A stretch of 64,000 bases of DNA. Source: DASRDR01 sp044867785 (GTDB lineage: Bacteria; Methylomirabilota; Methylomirabilia; Rokubacteriales; DASRDR01). The notes beneath the pieces are model-generated. The model was given only the letters and a program-made list of their open reading frames with translations. It searched no databases and had not been told where the DNA came from. Of this stretch, positions 51,563-60,509 are shown in pieces; the stretch's first letter is position 1; every line of letters starts with the position of its first letter. Both the position numbers and the translations under genes were made by a program. The stretch spans positions 1 through 64,000 of the forward strand of contig JBIOVM010000053.1 in NCBI GenBank assembly GCA_044867785.1, given 5' to 3'.

Positions 51563-53077
51563 ATGAAGCAGGACCTGTTCCTTGAGGAAGCACGCCTCGG
51601 CCCTCGGAACCCGGTGCTGGTCCAGTATGACGAGGCGCCGCGGCTGGGCCATCTCCGGCGCTACTTCCGCGACTACATGCTGGTGGATCTGGCCCACGTC
51701 GTCATGCTGGTCGAGGAGGGGATCCTGGATCGCGCGCGCGGCGCCCGGCTCCTCGAGGGTTTGCTCGCGGCGCACGACCTCGGCGCCGACGGCTTCCCCT
51801 GGGACCCGCGGTCGGGCTCCTACCTGGTCCAGGTTGAGCACTTCCTGGCGGGCCGCGTCGGCGACGACGTCTCGGGGCGCCTCCAGACCGGCCGGAGCCG
51901 GAACGACGAGCATGCCGCGGCGGACCGCCTCCACCTGCGCGACCTGCTGCTGCGCGTCGTCGATGGGCTGGTCGCCCTCCAGCGCGTGGTGCTGGCGCGG
52001 GCCCGCGAGCACGCCGCGACCGTGATGCCGGGCTACACGCACCTCCAGCATGCCCAGCCCGTGACGTTTGGCCACTCCCTGATGCGGCACGCCAGCGCGC
52101 TCGAGCGGGATCTCGATCGGCTGGCGGGCGCGTTCGAGCGAGCCAACCGCAGCGCCCTCGGCGGCGCGGCCATCGCCGGCACGTCCTGGCCCGTGAACCG
52201 GCAGCGCACCGCCGAACTGCTCGGCCACGACGGCCTGGTCCTCAACTCGTCGGACGCCGGCGTCTTCGCCCGCGACTACATCGAGGAGGTCGTCGCGGTC
52301 CTGGCCCTCCTAATGGCCAACCTGGGCCGGCTCGCCACCGAGCTCTACGTCTGGCACAGCTGGGAGTTCGGCTTCATCGAGATCGAGGACGGCCTGGCCG
52401 GCACGAGCAGCATCATGCCGCAGAAGAAGAATCCACATGCCCTGGAGCGCGTCAAGGCGGTGGCAGGCCAGGCGATCGGCTGGCTGCCGACCGTGATGGG
52501 CTGCCAGCGGGGGGTCTCTTCGACGGATCTCGACCTCGCATTCGGGGAAGACATCATCCCCGGCTACGAGGACGCCGCAGACGGCGCCCTCCGGCTCCTG
52601 GCCGAGGCGATTCGCACGCTGACCGTGCACGCCGACGTGATGGCCGCCAAGGCGGGGGCGTTCTGGAGCACGGCCAGCCACCTCGCCGACGAGCTGGTCC
52701 GGCGTCACGACCTCCCGTTCCGCACGGCGCACCACGTGGTCGCTCGCTTCGTCCGCGACGCGGTCGCCCGGCATCAGGGCCCGGCGGATGCCGCGCCAGA
52801 GCTCCTGGCGGAGGCCCTCCGGGAGGTGGCCGGCCTCGACGTCGTCGTCACGGAGAGCGATCTGCGCCGCCTCCTGGATCCCCGCCACTTCGTGGAGACG
52901 CGGGTCACCGAGGGGAGCGTCAACCCGCGCGCGGTCCTGGCCCACGTGGCGCAGGCCGAGCAGGCCCTGGCCGCCCGTGCCGGCTGGCATGCCGATCGCG
53001 CCGCCCGCGTGGGCCGCGCGGTGGACGGCCTCGTCGCGCGGGCGCGCGAGCTCGCCGGGGGCGGCGGGCGCGCCTGA
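51563..53077 (+). CDS. Argininosuccinate lyase-family C-N lyase
   Basis: A 504-residue member of the fumarase/aspartase superfamily, argininosuccinate lyase branch, acting by anti-elimination of fumarate from an N-substituted aspartate. Motifs: GRSRND (110-115), GYTHLQHAQP (157-166), and the signature SSIMPQKKNP (282-291) with the catalytic Ser loop. RSRND is followed by E where argH usually has Q, and the protein is longer than typical ArgH (about 460). Position after a Dpp importer and three M20 hydrolases, with no other arginine biosynthesis genes, suggests a catabolic lyase, for example ethylenediamine-disuccinate-lyase-like. True ArgH remains possible. AGGAGG precedes the ATG. Confidence 0.88.
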   Translation: MKQDLFLEEARLGPRNPVLVQYDEAPRLGHLRRYFRDYMLVDLAHVVMLVEEGILDRARGARLLEGLLAAHDLGADGFPWDPRSGSYLVQVEHFLAGRVGDDVSGRLQTGRSRNDEHAAADRLHLRDLLLRVVDGLVALQRVVLARAREHAATVMPGYTHLQHAQPVTFGHSLMRHASALERDLDRLAGAFERANRSALGGAAIAGTSWPVNRQRTAELLGHDGLVLNSSDAGVFARDYIEEVVAVLALLMANLGRLATELYVWHSWEFGFIEIEDGLAGTSSIMPQKKNPHALERVKAVAGQAIGWLPTVMGCQRGVSSTDLDLAFGEDIIPGYEDAADGALRLLAEAIRTLTVHADVMAAKAGAFWSTASHLADELVRRHDLPFRTAHHVVARFVRDAVARHQGPADAAPELLAEALREVAGLDVVVTESDLRRLLDPRHFVETRVTEGSVNPRAVLAHVAQAEQALAARAGWHADRAARVGRAVDGLVARARELAGGGGRA

Positions 53078-53122
53078 GCTCGACGGACAATCCACGCTCG
53101 TCCAAGCCGCAGGGGAGGCTCG

Positions 53123-54136
53123 ATGGCGCGTGTCCAGTACGGCGTGAACGTCAATACCCGGGTCCCGGTCATCTATCCCGAGCACTACACCGCGGCGGAC
53201 GTGGTGGCCCTCGCGGAGCGCGTCGAGGCCCTCGGCTACGACGGCGTGTGGGTCGGCGACAACTTTTTCGCGAAGGGACGGCTCGAGTCGATCGCCACCC
53301 TGTCGGCGATCGCCGGCCGGACGTCGCGGGTGACGCTGGGAACCTCGGCCCTGATCCTGCCCCTTCGCAACACCGTCTGGTTCGCCGTCTCCTGGGCGAC
53401 GCTCGATCAGCTGTCGAGAGGCCGGACGATCCCCAACGTCTGCGTGGGCGGCGGTGGCGCCAAGCTCGGGGGTCCGCTCTTCGCGGCGGAATTCGACGTG
53501 GCCGGGGTGCCGTACAACCGCCGCGGCGAGGTGATGGACGAGCAGATCCTCCTGCTCCGGCACCTGTGGACGCGTCCGGGGGAGCCGTACCGCGGCGCGT
53601 TTCACGCGGTGCCGGCCCTCTCGCTCTCGCCGCTCCCGCACCAGCGTCCCGCGCCGCCCATCTGGATTACGAACAATCCTCAACTCGTCGAGGGCCTCGA
53701 AACCCGCGTCCAGGAGCGGATGCTCCGCCGGGTCGCGCGGCTGGCCGACGGCTGGATGACGGCGCTCGCCACCCCCGACGAGTTCCGCCAGCTGTGGGGC
53801 CGGATCGTCGAGTACGCGCGGGAGCTCGGCCGCGACCCCGGCACGCTGACGCCGGCCTACCAGATGACGCTGACCGTCGCGGACTCCCGGACGGCGGCCG
53901 AGGCGGAGGCGCTGGAGTTCGTGAACCGCTACTACGGCACGGCCTACACGAGCATTCGCGACTCGATGTGGGGCCGAGATCCGTTCGGCACTCCGGAGCA
54001 GTGCGTGTCGGCCATCCGCCAGCTCGTCCGAGCCGGCGTCCGGAGCATGACGCTCCGCTTCGCGTCGCGTGACCAGGTCGCTCAGGTGGAGCGCTTCACG
54101 GCCGAGTGTCTGCCCGCCCTGCGCGCCGGCGACTAG
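53123..54136 (+). CDS. LLM-class flavin-dependent oxidoreductase
   Basis: A 337-residue bacterial luciferase-like (TIM-barrel) protein that uses reduced flavin or F420. Family features: ERVEALGYDGVWVGDNFF, TSRVTLGTSALILPLRN, ATLDQLSRGR, VGGGG, PYNRRGEVMDEQILLLRHLW and PIWITNN. The C-terminal FGTPEQCVSAIRQLVRAGV is typical. It begins 45 bases after the lyase gene on the same strand and is probably in the same unit. A monooxygenase plus a lyase would fit oxidative and eliminative removal of N-linked carboxyalkyl groups (inference). Two relatives lie at 57139-58140 and (broken) 63390-63810. Confidence 0.92.
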   Translation: MARVQYGVNVNTRVPVIYPEHYTAADVVALAERVEALGYDGVWVGDNFFAKGRLESIATLSAIAGRTSRVTLGTSALILPLRNTVWFAVSWATLDQLSRGRTIPNVCVGGGGAKLGGPLFAAEFDVAGVPYNRRGEVMDEQILLLRHLWTRPGEPYRGAFHAVPALSLSPLPHQRPAPPIWITNNPQLVEGLETRVQERMLRRVARLADGWMTALATPDEFRQLWGRIVEYARELGRDPGTLTPAYQMTLTVADSRTAAEAEALEFVNRYYGTAYTSIRDSMWGRDPFGTPEQCVSAIRQLVRAGVRSMTLRFASRDQVAQVERFTAECLPALRAGD

Positions 54137-54152
54137 GCGCCGGGCGCCGCCG

Positions 54153-54944
54153 TCAGAGGCTGGTTTCGGCGGTCGTCACCCGCGCGGCCCGGCGGACGCG
54201 TTGCTCCCATGACACCAGGCGCTCGATCAGCGCCGTCGCCGCGAACAGCCCGACGCCGAGCGCCATCAGCACGACAAGCACCGCGAAGGTCCGCACCATG
54301 TCGAGATACTGCGTGTAGAAGAGGAGGAGGTAGCCGAGCCCCCGGGTCGACGCCACCCACTCCGCGACGATGGCGCCGATCACGCTGACGGTGACGCTGA
54401 GCTTCAGCCCGGCGAAGACGTACGGGACGGCGGTCGGCAGGCGGATGTGCCGGTAGATTTGCGCCTCGCTGGCATAGACCGAGCGCATGAGGTTCACGTG
54501 GCCCTCGTCGGTGCTCTCGATCCCGGCGATGGTGTTGATCAGCACGGGGAAGAAGGCGAGCAGCGCGACGGTCAGGATCTTCGGGTAGATCCCGACCCCG
54601 AACCAGATGATTAGGAGCGGCGCGATGGCGATCTTCGGCGTCGTCTGCGAGGCGATGATGAGCGGGTAGATCGCGTTCCGGAGGGCCGGGAACTGCGTCA
54701 TGAGGAGCGCGGTCGCGATGCCGAGGACCGCCCCGACCAGGAAGCCGCTGACGATCTCGTACGTCGTCACCCACGTGTGCCCCAGCAGACGGTCCCAATC
54801 CGCCCAGATCGATCCCAGGATCTGGAGCGGCCGCGGCAGGATCAGGGGCGGAATCTGGAAGGCCCGCACGCCGAGCTCCCACACCGTCAGGATCGCGCCC
54901 AGCAGCAGCGGCGCTACTACGGGCCGGCCGCTGCTGAGGGTCAC
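54153..54944 (-). CDS. Tau/Ssu/Thi-type ABC transporter permease
   Basis: Inner-membrane permease, 263 residues, of the SsuC/TauC family. Helices are visible from LLLGAILTVWELGVRAF onward; the EAA loop reads LMRSVYASEAQIYRHIRLPTAVPYVFAGLK (read in parts). The C-terminus has a long basic tail. It starts with GTG in a GTGA overlap with the ATPase gene. Family ligands include sulfonates, taurine and pyrimidine precursors of thiamine. Confidence 0.93.
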   Translation of the reverse strand: MTLSSGRPVVAPLLLGAILTVWELGVRAFQIPPLILPRPLQILGSIWADWDRLLGHTWVTTYEIVSGFLVGAVLGIATALLMTQFPALRNAIYPLIIASQTTPKIAIAPLLIIWFGVGIYPKILTVALLAFFPVLINTIAGIESTDEGHVNLMRSVYASEAQIYRHIRLPTAVPYVFAGLKLSVTVSVIGAIVAEWVASTRGLGYLLLFYTQYLDMVRTFAVLVVLMALGVGLFAATALIERLVSWEQRVRRAARVTTAETSL

Positions 54945-55711
54945 GGCGCTCCCCCGTGCCGCTCGGCCTCCTCGAGCCGCGCGTGGAGCGTGCGGACGAG
55001 CTCCCCGGCGCGCGGGCTGTAGCGCATCTCGCCGGTACGCGGCCGCGGCAGGTCGATCTCGATGATGGCGTGGATCTGCCCCGGGCGCGCGGTGAGCACG
55101 ACGACCCGGTCGGACAGGAAGACCGCTTCCGACAGGCTGTGCGTGACGAAGCCCACCGTCTTGCGGCGCTCGCTCCAGATGCGCAGCAGCTCGAGGTTCA
55201 TCTTTTCGCGGGTGATCTCGTCCAGGGCGCCGAACGGTTCGTCCATCAGCAGCAGCACCGGATCCAGCGCGAGGGCGCGCGCGATCGCCACCCGCTGGCG
55301 CATGCCGCCGGAGAGCTCGTGGGGCAGCCGGCCGCCGAAGCCGTGGAGGCCGACCAGCTCGAGCAGCTCCTCGGATGCCGCCGGCGGGACCTCCCGTCCG
55401 GCGATGCGGCTCAGGAACCGAACGTTCTCCAGCACGGTCTTCCAGGGCAGGAGCACGCTGTCCTGGAAGAGGAACCCGATCTGCCGGTCGCGTCGGATGG
55501 CCGCCGGCGGCCGGCCGGCGATGCGGATGGTGCCCGAGGTGGGGGCGATCAGGTCGCCGACCGTCTTGAGCAGGGTCGTCTTCCCGCAGCCGCTCGGCCC
55601 GATGAGGGAGACGAACTCGTTCTCGCTGACGTCGAAGCTGATCCCGCGGAGCGCCTGGATCGGTCCGCGCTCGGACTGGTACACGAGCGCCAGATCGCGG
55701 ACGGTGATCAT
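54941..55711 (-). CDS. Tau/Ssu/Thi-type ABC transporter ATPase
   Basis: A 256-residue ATPase of the SsuB/TauB family. Walker A GPSGCGKTT (about residues 38-46), Q-loop FLFQDSVLLPW, signature LSGGMRQR, Walker B LLLMDEPFGALDE and His loop VTHSLSEA are complete. It is the middle gene of the three-gene importer 54153-56801, with the binding-protein gene 40 bases upstream. Confidence 0.95.
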   Translation of the reverse strand: MITVRDLALVYQSERGPIQALRGISFDVSENEFVSLIGPSGCGKTTLLKTVGDLIAPTSGTIRIAGRPPAAIRRDRQIGFLFQDSVLLPWKTVLENVRFLSRIAGREVPPAASEELLELVGLHGFGGRLPHELSGGMRQRVAIARALALDPVLLLMDEPFGALDEITREKMNLELLRIWSERRKTVGFVTHSLSEAVFLSDRVVVLTARPGQIHAIIEIDLPRPRTGEMRYSPRAGELVRTLHARLEEAERHGGAP

Positions 55712-55751
55712 CCGGGCGGGGGAAAGTGAGGGCGCCGTCGAGCCTCCGGGC

Positions 55752-56801
55752 TCAGCTACCGGGCGGCCGCCCCGTGCCCCACTGCTTGGCGTTCGCGGGG
55801 ATGAGCTCGTTCGTGTAGACGCCCTTCGGGTCCAGGCGCGAGCCCATCAGCTTGCCGTCGGAGAGGACGTCGATGAGGTTCTTCCAGCCCGCGTCGGACA
55901 TGTGCCCGACACCTTGCCGCGCGGTGAGCTCGCTCGATATCAGCGAGTTCAGCTGGACGATCCAGTCTCGCCGCACGAACTCCGAGTCGATCTTGACCGA
56001 GGGATCCCACGTGGCCACTAGCTCCACCGCCTTGTCCACGTTGTCGCGCGCCCACAGGAGCCCCGCGATGGTGGCCTTGAGGTAGCGCCGGATCACGTCG
56101 GGCTTCTCCTTCACAAATTTCTCGCTGGCGAACACGGCGTGCCCGTAGAGCGGCTGCTTCTCGGTGGAGAAGGGAATGAACGTCACGTCGTGCCCCTGCA
56201 TCTGGGCCTGGATCATCTGGAAGTTGACGAAACCCGTGCTGGCGTCCGCCTGGCCCGTCAGCATCATCGTCAGCTTGGCCGCCGGCGCCACGTTGAGGAG
56301 GGTTACCTCGCGGTCCGGATCGAGCCCGGCTTCCCGGAGCCGCGCGCGCAGGAGGATCCCCTCGGGGCTGGCCACCGCGGTCGAGACCGTCTTCCCGCGG
56401 AGGTCGGCCAGGGTCCGGATGTTCGTTTTCTTCGTTGCGATGACGCCGGTGGGTGTCGCCTGATAGAGGAGCCAAACGACCTTCAGCGGCGCCCCCTGGC
56501 TCATCCCGACCAGGATCGCGTCCGCGCCTGCTTGGCCGAGCTGGGCCTCGCCGGCGGCTACCGAGGTGACGGCCGGCACCGATCCGGGCAGGGCGAGCAG
56601 CTCGACGTCGAGACCCTCGGCCGCGTAGAAGCCCATCTTCTTCGCGGCGTAGTGGTGGACGAACCCGGCGTTCGGCGCGTTCCAGTTGAGGGCGACCTTG
56701 AGCTTTTCCTGACCGTGCGCCGCCGGCGTCATGGCGAGCGCGAGCATGGCGGCCGCGACGGCTCCAGCGATCCTCGTGGAACCCAGGCTCCTGAGATGCA
56801 T
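55752..56801 (-). CDS. NMT1/THI5-like substrate-binding protein
   Basis: A 349-residue periplasmic binding protein of the NMT1/THI5/SsuA group. The Sec signal peptide runs to about residue 30 (cleavage near AHGQ). The mature start KLKVALNWNAPNAGFVHHYAAKKMGFYAAEGLDVEL (read in parts) and the segment VAAGEAQLGQAGAD are characteristic. The ATG at 56801 has CAGGAGG 6 bases upstream, so the long frame up to 57053 is not used. A promoter-like TTGACA element lies upstream. The WN segment near the N-terminus resembles pyrimidine-binding THI5-like proteins, but the ligand is not certain. Confidence 0.92.
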   Translation of the reverse strand: MHLRSLGSTRIAGAVAAAMLALAMTPAAHGQEKLKVALNWNAPNAGFVHHYAAKKMGFYAAEGLDVELLALPGSVPAVTSVAAGEAQLGQAGADAILVGMSQGAPLKVVWLLYQATPTGVIATKKTNIRTLADLRGKTVSTAVASPEGILLRARLREAGLDPDREVTLLNVAPAAKLTMMLTGQADASTGFVNFQMIQAQMQGHDVTFIPFSTEKQPLYGHAVFASEKFVKEKPDVIRRYLKATIAGLLWARDNVDKAVELVATWDPSVKIDSEFVRRDWIVQLNSLISSELTARQGVGHMSDAGWKNLIDVLSDGKLMGSRLDPKGVYTNELIPANAKQWGTGRPPGS

Positions 56802-56847
56802 CGGTGCCTCCTGACGTAGCCGCGAAGTGAAGGACGGACGGGCGGAG

Positions 56848-56875
56848 GCTACACCGCGCTCCGCGCCAGTGTCAA
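56848..56875 (-). promoter_or_regulatory. Putative sigma-70 promoter of the Tau/Thi-type importer
   Basis: On the minus strand a perfect TTGACA (56870-56875), 16-base spacer and TGTAGC (56848-56853, 3 of 6) lie 47 bases before the binding-protein start. The 337-base divergent region 56802-57138 also holds a plus-strand promoter-like element at 57047. Confidence 0.42.
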
Positions 56876-57046
56876 GGCTCGCCCGGTCTCTTCTTGCTCG
56901 CCCGGTCTCCGAACCGCCGCGCTGACCGTGCGACCGATGACGCTCGGGCGCCATGGATCGATTCGTCCTGCCGGACCGTCGCGGCGACCGGTGTCCGAGA
57001 CTCGTCAGAAAGATGGGTGACATCCGAAATGGACGAGCGCGGACCC

Positions 57047-57075
57047 TTGACACCTCGCGGACGCCGTGGTCTGGT
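57047..57075 (+). promoter_or_regulatory. Putative sigma-70 promoter of the LLM oxidoreductase gene
   Basis: TTGACA (57047-57052), 17-base spacer and TCTGGT (57070-57075, 3 of 6) lie 64 bases before the GTG at 57139. The position argues against the longer frames beginning at 56953 or 57016. Confidence 0.38.
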
Positions 57076-57138
57076 CGGCTGCGGGACTCAATTCATGCCG
57101 ACGACTCGCCGCGCCGTACGCTCGCGGACCCACGCCGG

Positions 57139-58140
57139 GTGATCGGTCCGCTCACGGTCGGCATCCGTCTGCCCAATTCGGGCCCGCTGGCATCGGCCTC
57201 GGCGATCCTGGAGACGGCGCGCCTGTCCGAGTCGCTCGGCTTCGACTCCGTCTGGGTACACGATCACCTTGCGTGGCCGAGCCACCGGCGGACGCACTTC
57301 GCGGCCGGCTCGATCGAGGCCGTCCACGATCAGCCTCCGAACTTCTTCGAGAGCCTCTCGGTCCTGGCCGTCCTGGCCGGGGCCACCCGGCGCGTCCGGC
57401 TCGGCACCTCCGGGCTGGTGCTCCCGTGGCGGGACCCGCGGGTGCTAGCCAAGCAGCTCGCGACGATTCACGAGATGTCGGGAGGCCGGCTCGTGGCCGG
57501 GGTGGCGATCGGCCGGTTCGAGGACGAGTTCGAGGCGCAGCAGGTCCCGTATCGACAGCGGGGTCGCATCACCGACGAGCACCTGGCCTGTTTGGCCGAG
57601 ATCCTGGGACCCTCTCCGGAGACAACGTTCCAGGGCGCGCGCGTGCAGGTGACCGGCGCCGAGTACTTCCCCAAGCCCCGCGATTTTCCGATCTGGATCT
57701 GCGGGATGAGCCCCCAGGCGCACCAGCGAATCGTGCGTTTCGGGCGCGGCTGGCTTCCCGGGCCCCTCACACCGGGAGAGTACGGTGCCGCCGCGCGCGA
57801 GCTGACCGGCCGGCTGGCCGAGGCGGGCCGCGCGCCCGGCGAGATCACGTGGGCGCTCGAGATCTTCACGACCCTGGCTTCCACCGACGCCGAGGCGCAG
57901 GCCATCGCCCGCCGGAGCCTGGAACACCAGTGGGGAGATGCCGACACCGGCGTCGCCCGGACCCTGGTTGGGAGCCCGGCCACGATCGCGAGCCGCATGC
58001 AAGAGTACGCGGCCGCCGGGGTCACGCACTTCGAGGTCAAGTTCATCTGCCACGACCTCGAGATGATGCACGGGATGATCCGCGCCTACGCGGAGGGCGT
58101 CGTCCCTCGGCTGGCCGGGCGCCCGGTTCGTCACGCATAG
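57139..58140 (+). CDS. LLM-class flavin-dependent oxidoreductase
   Basis: A 333-residue luciferase-like protein. Conserved segments: VGIRLPNSGPLAS, SESLGFDSVWVHDHLAWP, RRVRLGTSGLVLPWRDP, LATIHEMSGGRLVAGVAIG, FEAQQVPYRQRGRITDEHLACL and FPIWICGMSP. I start it at the GTG at 57139, because homology-like sequence begins there; upstream ATG codons at 56953 and 57016 would add Arg-rich non-conserved residues and precede the promoter-like element. The flavin/F420 choice cannot be read. It forms a pair with the cupin 9 bases downstream. Confidence 0.9.
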   Translation: MIGPLTVGIRLPNSGPLASASAILETARLSESLGFDSVWVHDHLAWPSHRRTHFAAGSIEAVHDQPPNFFESLSVLAVLAGATRRVRLGTSGLVLPWRDPRVLAKQLATIHEMSGGRLVAGVAIGRFEDEFEAQQVPYRQRGRITDEHLACLAEILGPSPETTFQGARVQVTGAEYFPKPRDFPIWICGMSPQAHQRIVRFGRGWLPGPLTPGEYGAAARELTGRLAEAGRAPGEITWALEIFTTLASTDAEAQAIARRSLEHQWGDADTGVARTLVGSPATIASRMQEYAAAGVTHFEVKFICHDLEMMHGMIRAYAEGVVPRLAGRPVRHA

Positions 58141-58149
58141 GAGAAGCCG

Positions 58150-58515
58150 ATGGTCATCGTGAAGAACATCGCCGAGCTTCCGCGCCATCCGATGGGCGAG
58201 CGGGGCGAGCAGATCTCCCTCGTGAATGAGGCGATTGGGGCCCGACACGTCGACGTGCACATCAACATCCTCCGGCCCGCCGGCCCGGACGGGCGCTACC
58301 ATTACCATCCGGACAGCGAGAACATCTACATCGTGCTGGAGGGTACGGGCCGGCTCATGGCCGAGGGGCAGGAGCACATCCTCAAGAAGGACGACGTGGT
58401 CTTCATCCCGGCCGGCGCCCGGCATTCGCTGTCGGCACGGGGCGATCGGAACTTCGCGATCTTGGAGATCTACGCGCCCGTTCCCGTCAGGTTCGTGCCG
58501 GTCGACGCCGGCTGA
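58150..58515 (+). CDS. Single-domain cupin
   Basis: A 121-residue cupin. Motif 1 is YHYHPDSENIYIVLEG (metal His pair and Glu) and motif 2 PAGARHSL with the later His, so the metal site is complete. Such proteins act as small dioxygenases, isomerases or sensors. Its start follows the LLM gene by 9 bases with AGGAG upstream (ATAGGAGAAGCCG), so the two are co-transcribed. A 128-base gap without features separates it from the convergent DppC-like gene. Confidence 0.9.
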   Translation: MVIVKNIAELPRHPMGERGEQISLVNEAIGARHVDVHINILRPAGPDGRYHYHPDSENIYIVLEGTGRLMAEGQEHILKKDDVVFIPAGARHSLSARGDRNFAILEIYAPVPVRFVPVDAG

Positions 58516-58643
58516 GCGGAGGACGGCACGCAGGCCGCTCGGCGACCGCCGGGACGCGTCTCCTCCCCCCTGGGACGCCGCGACACGCTGCGTTTGCCAG
58601 TGGTCCGAACCGCGGGTTAGCCTGCCTTCAAGTACCCCGGGCG

Positions 58644-59513
58644 CTAGACCTCGCGCCCCGCGCCCCGGAGCCGTGGGTCCCACGCATCGCGGACGTCGTC
58701 GGCCAGGAGATTGAGCCCCAGTACGGCGACGACGATGGCGAGCCCCGGGAAGATGACGAGGTGGGGGTAGCGGCGCATGTACGGCTGGGCGACGCTCAGC
58801 ATGGTGCCCCAGTCGGGGGTCTCGGCGGCCACGCCGATGCCGAGGAAGCTGAGCGCGGCGCCCGTCAGGATGCCGGTTCCCGTGCGCAGGGTCGCGAGGG
58901 CCAGGACGGGCGCCAGAAGGTTTGGCGCCACGTGTCGCCCCAGGATTCGCGGGTCCGGCACGCCCATGGCTCGGGCCGCCTCGACGTAGGCTCGTTCCCG
59001 GACCGAGAGCGCGAGGTTCCGGGCGAGGCGACCGAACGCGGGCGCGGCGCGGATGCCGATGGCCAGGATCAGGTTGCCGAGGCCGGGCCCCAGTACGGCG
59101 ACGACCGACGCGGCCAGGATGAAGCCGGGAAACGCCAGGAGCACGTCGCAGCCGCGCATGATGAGCGTGTCGAGCCACCCGCCGCGGTAGCCGGCCAGAA
59201 GGCCGAGCGTCGCGCCGGTAGCGATCCCGAACGCCACGGAGCCGAGGCCGGTGGCGAGGGACACCCGCCCGCCGAAGATCAGCCGAGACAACATGTCCCG
59301 CCCGAGCTGGTCCGTCCCGAGCCAGTGCTCCGCTCCGGGCGGTTCGAGGGCGACCGCCAGATCCTGGGCGAGTGGATCGTAGGGCGCCACCGACGGCGCG
59401 AACGCCGCCGACGCGACCGTGATGACGGTGATGCCGAAACCTACCAGCCCGAGCCACCGCCGGCGCAGCCACGCCCCGCGGCCGCTCCGGCCCCACCTCC
59501 GCCAGAGGGTCAC
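58644..59513 (-). CDS. Dpp-type ABC transporter permease (DppC-like)
   Basis: Inner-membrane permease, 289 residues, from the GTG at 59513 that overlaps the DppB-like stop (GTGA); the frame extends to 59807 only inside that gene. DppC hallmark HWLGTDQLGRDMLSRLIFGGR and EAA loop YVEAARAMGVPDPRILGRH are present; the end LLADDVRDAWDPRLRG is typical. It belongs to the ATPase-less set 58644-63189. Confidence 0.93.
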   Translation of the reverse strand: MTLWRRWGRSGRGAWLRRRWLGLVGFGITVITVASAAFAPSVAPYDPLAQDLAVALEPPGAEHWLGTDQLGRDMLSRLIFGGRVSLATGLGSVAFGIATGATLGLLAGYRGGWLDTLIMRGCDVLLAFPGFILAASVVAVLGPGLGNLILAIGIRAAPAFGRLARNLALSVRERAYVEAARAMGVPDPRILGRHVAPNLLAPVLALATLRTGTGILTGAALSFLGIGVAAETPDWGTMLSVAQPYMRRYPHLVIFPGLAIVVAVLGLNLLADDVRDAWDPRLRGAGREV

Positions 59514-60430
59514 TCGTGCCGGATCCGCGGGTCGAGGACCCCGCACAGGAGGTCGATCAGGAGGTTCACGACGGCCAGCATGAAGGCGAAGAGCAGGACG
59601 AGCGACTGCACGACCGGGTAGTCGCGCATGCGTATGGCGTCGATCAATAGCTTGCCCGACCCGGGCCAGGCGAAGACGCTCTCCACCACCACGAGCCCGC
59701 CCAGGAGCGCGCCGAACTCCAGCCCCAGGATTGTGACCGCCGGAATCAGGGCGTTGAGCAGGGCGTGCCGGTAGACCACTGCCGGGCGGGCCAGGCCCTT
59801 GGCCCACGCGGTCCGGACGTAATCCTCCTCCAGGATCTCGATGATGCTGGTCCGGACGAGGCGCGCGACGAGGGCGATGCCCACGAGCGACGCCGTGACC
59901 GCGGGCAACACCACGTGGGCGAGCGTGCCCCGGCCGGCGGACGGCAGGAGCCGCAGCTGGAGGGAGAAGGTCAGCATCAGCAGGATGCCGATCCAGAACC
60001 CCGGAGACGAGACGCCGACCAGCGAGACGACCCGGACCAGGTGATCCAGCCAGCGGCCACGACGGATGCCCGCCGCCACGCCGAGCAAGACGCCGAGGAC
60101 CGTGAAGATCAGGCCGGCGGCGACGGCCAGCTGGAGTGTCGCCGGCAGCCGCGCGGCGATCTCCTCGCCGACCGGCCGGTGGGTCCGGAGAGATGTGCCG
60201 AGGTCACCTCGAAGCAGATGGCCGAGGTAGGTCGTGTACTGGATGAGCAACGGGCGGTCGAGCCCCAGGCGCTCGCGGATCGAGGCGACCAGCTCCGGCG
60301 TCGCGTTCTCGCCGGCGATCAGGAGGGCGGGATCGCCGGGAATGAGTCGGACCATGAGGAAGATGAGGAAGCTGACGGCGAGCAGCGTCGGGACGAGCTG
60401 GACGACCCGGCGCCCGACGTATCGTCCCAT
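59510..60430 (-). CDS. Dpp-type ABC transporter permease (DppB-like)
   Basis: Inner-membrane permease, 306 residues. N-terminal RRVVQLVPTLLAVSFLIFLMVRLIPGDPALLIAG, RERLGLDRPLLIQYTTYLG and LRGDLGTSLRTHRPV are classic DppB/GsiC features (read in parts). EAA loop EEDYVRTAWAKGLARPAVVYRHALLNALIP and terminal LDPRIRHE are present. Upstream lies the dehydrogenase gene, with a 7-bp hairpin between. Confidence 0.94.
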   Translation of the reverse strand: MGRYVGRRVVQLVPTLLAVSFLIFLMVRLIPGDPALLIAGENATPELVASIRERLGLDRPLLIQYTTYLGHLLRGDLGTSLRTHRPVGEEIAARLPATLQLAVAAGLIFTVLGVLLGVAAGIRRGRWLDHLVRVVSLVGVSSPGFWIGILLMLTFSLQLRLLPSAGRGTLAHVVLPAVTASLVGIALVARLVRTSIIEILEEDYVRTAWAKGLARPAVVYRHALLNALIPAVTILGLEFGALLGGLVVVESVFAWPGSGKLLIDAIRMRDYPVVQSLVLLFAFMLAVVNLLIDLLCGVLDPRIRHE

Positions 60431-60490
60431 GCCCGTGGACCGCCGCGCCGCTCAGCAGCGAGGGAACGGTCCGGGGGCGGTGCGCGTCAC

Positions 60491-60509
60491 GCGTCGCGGG
60501 CGGCGACGC
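60491..60509 (-). terminator. Small hairpin between dehydrogenase and DppB-like genes
   Basis: GCGTCGC (60491-60497) and GCGACGC (60503-60509) form a perfect 7-bp stem with a 5-base loop, touching the dehydrogenase stop codon. No U-run follows, so it is probably an intra-operon RNA stability element. Confidence 0.4.

Noticed and set aside
56953..57138. Longer N-terminus of the luciferase-like oxidoreductase
   Set aside because: The extra residues are Arg-rich and not family-like, and a promoter-like element at 57047-57075 lies inside this stretch.
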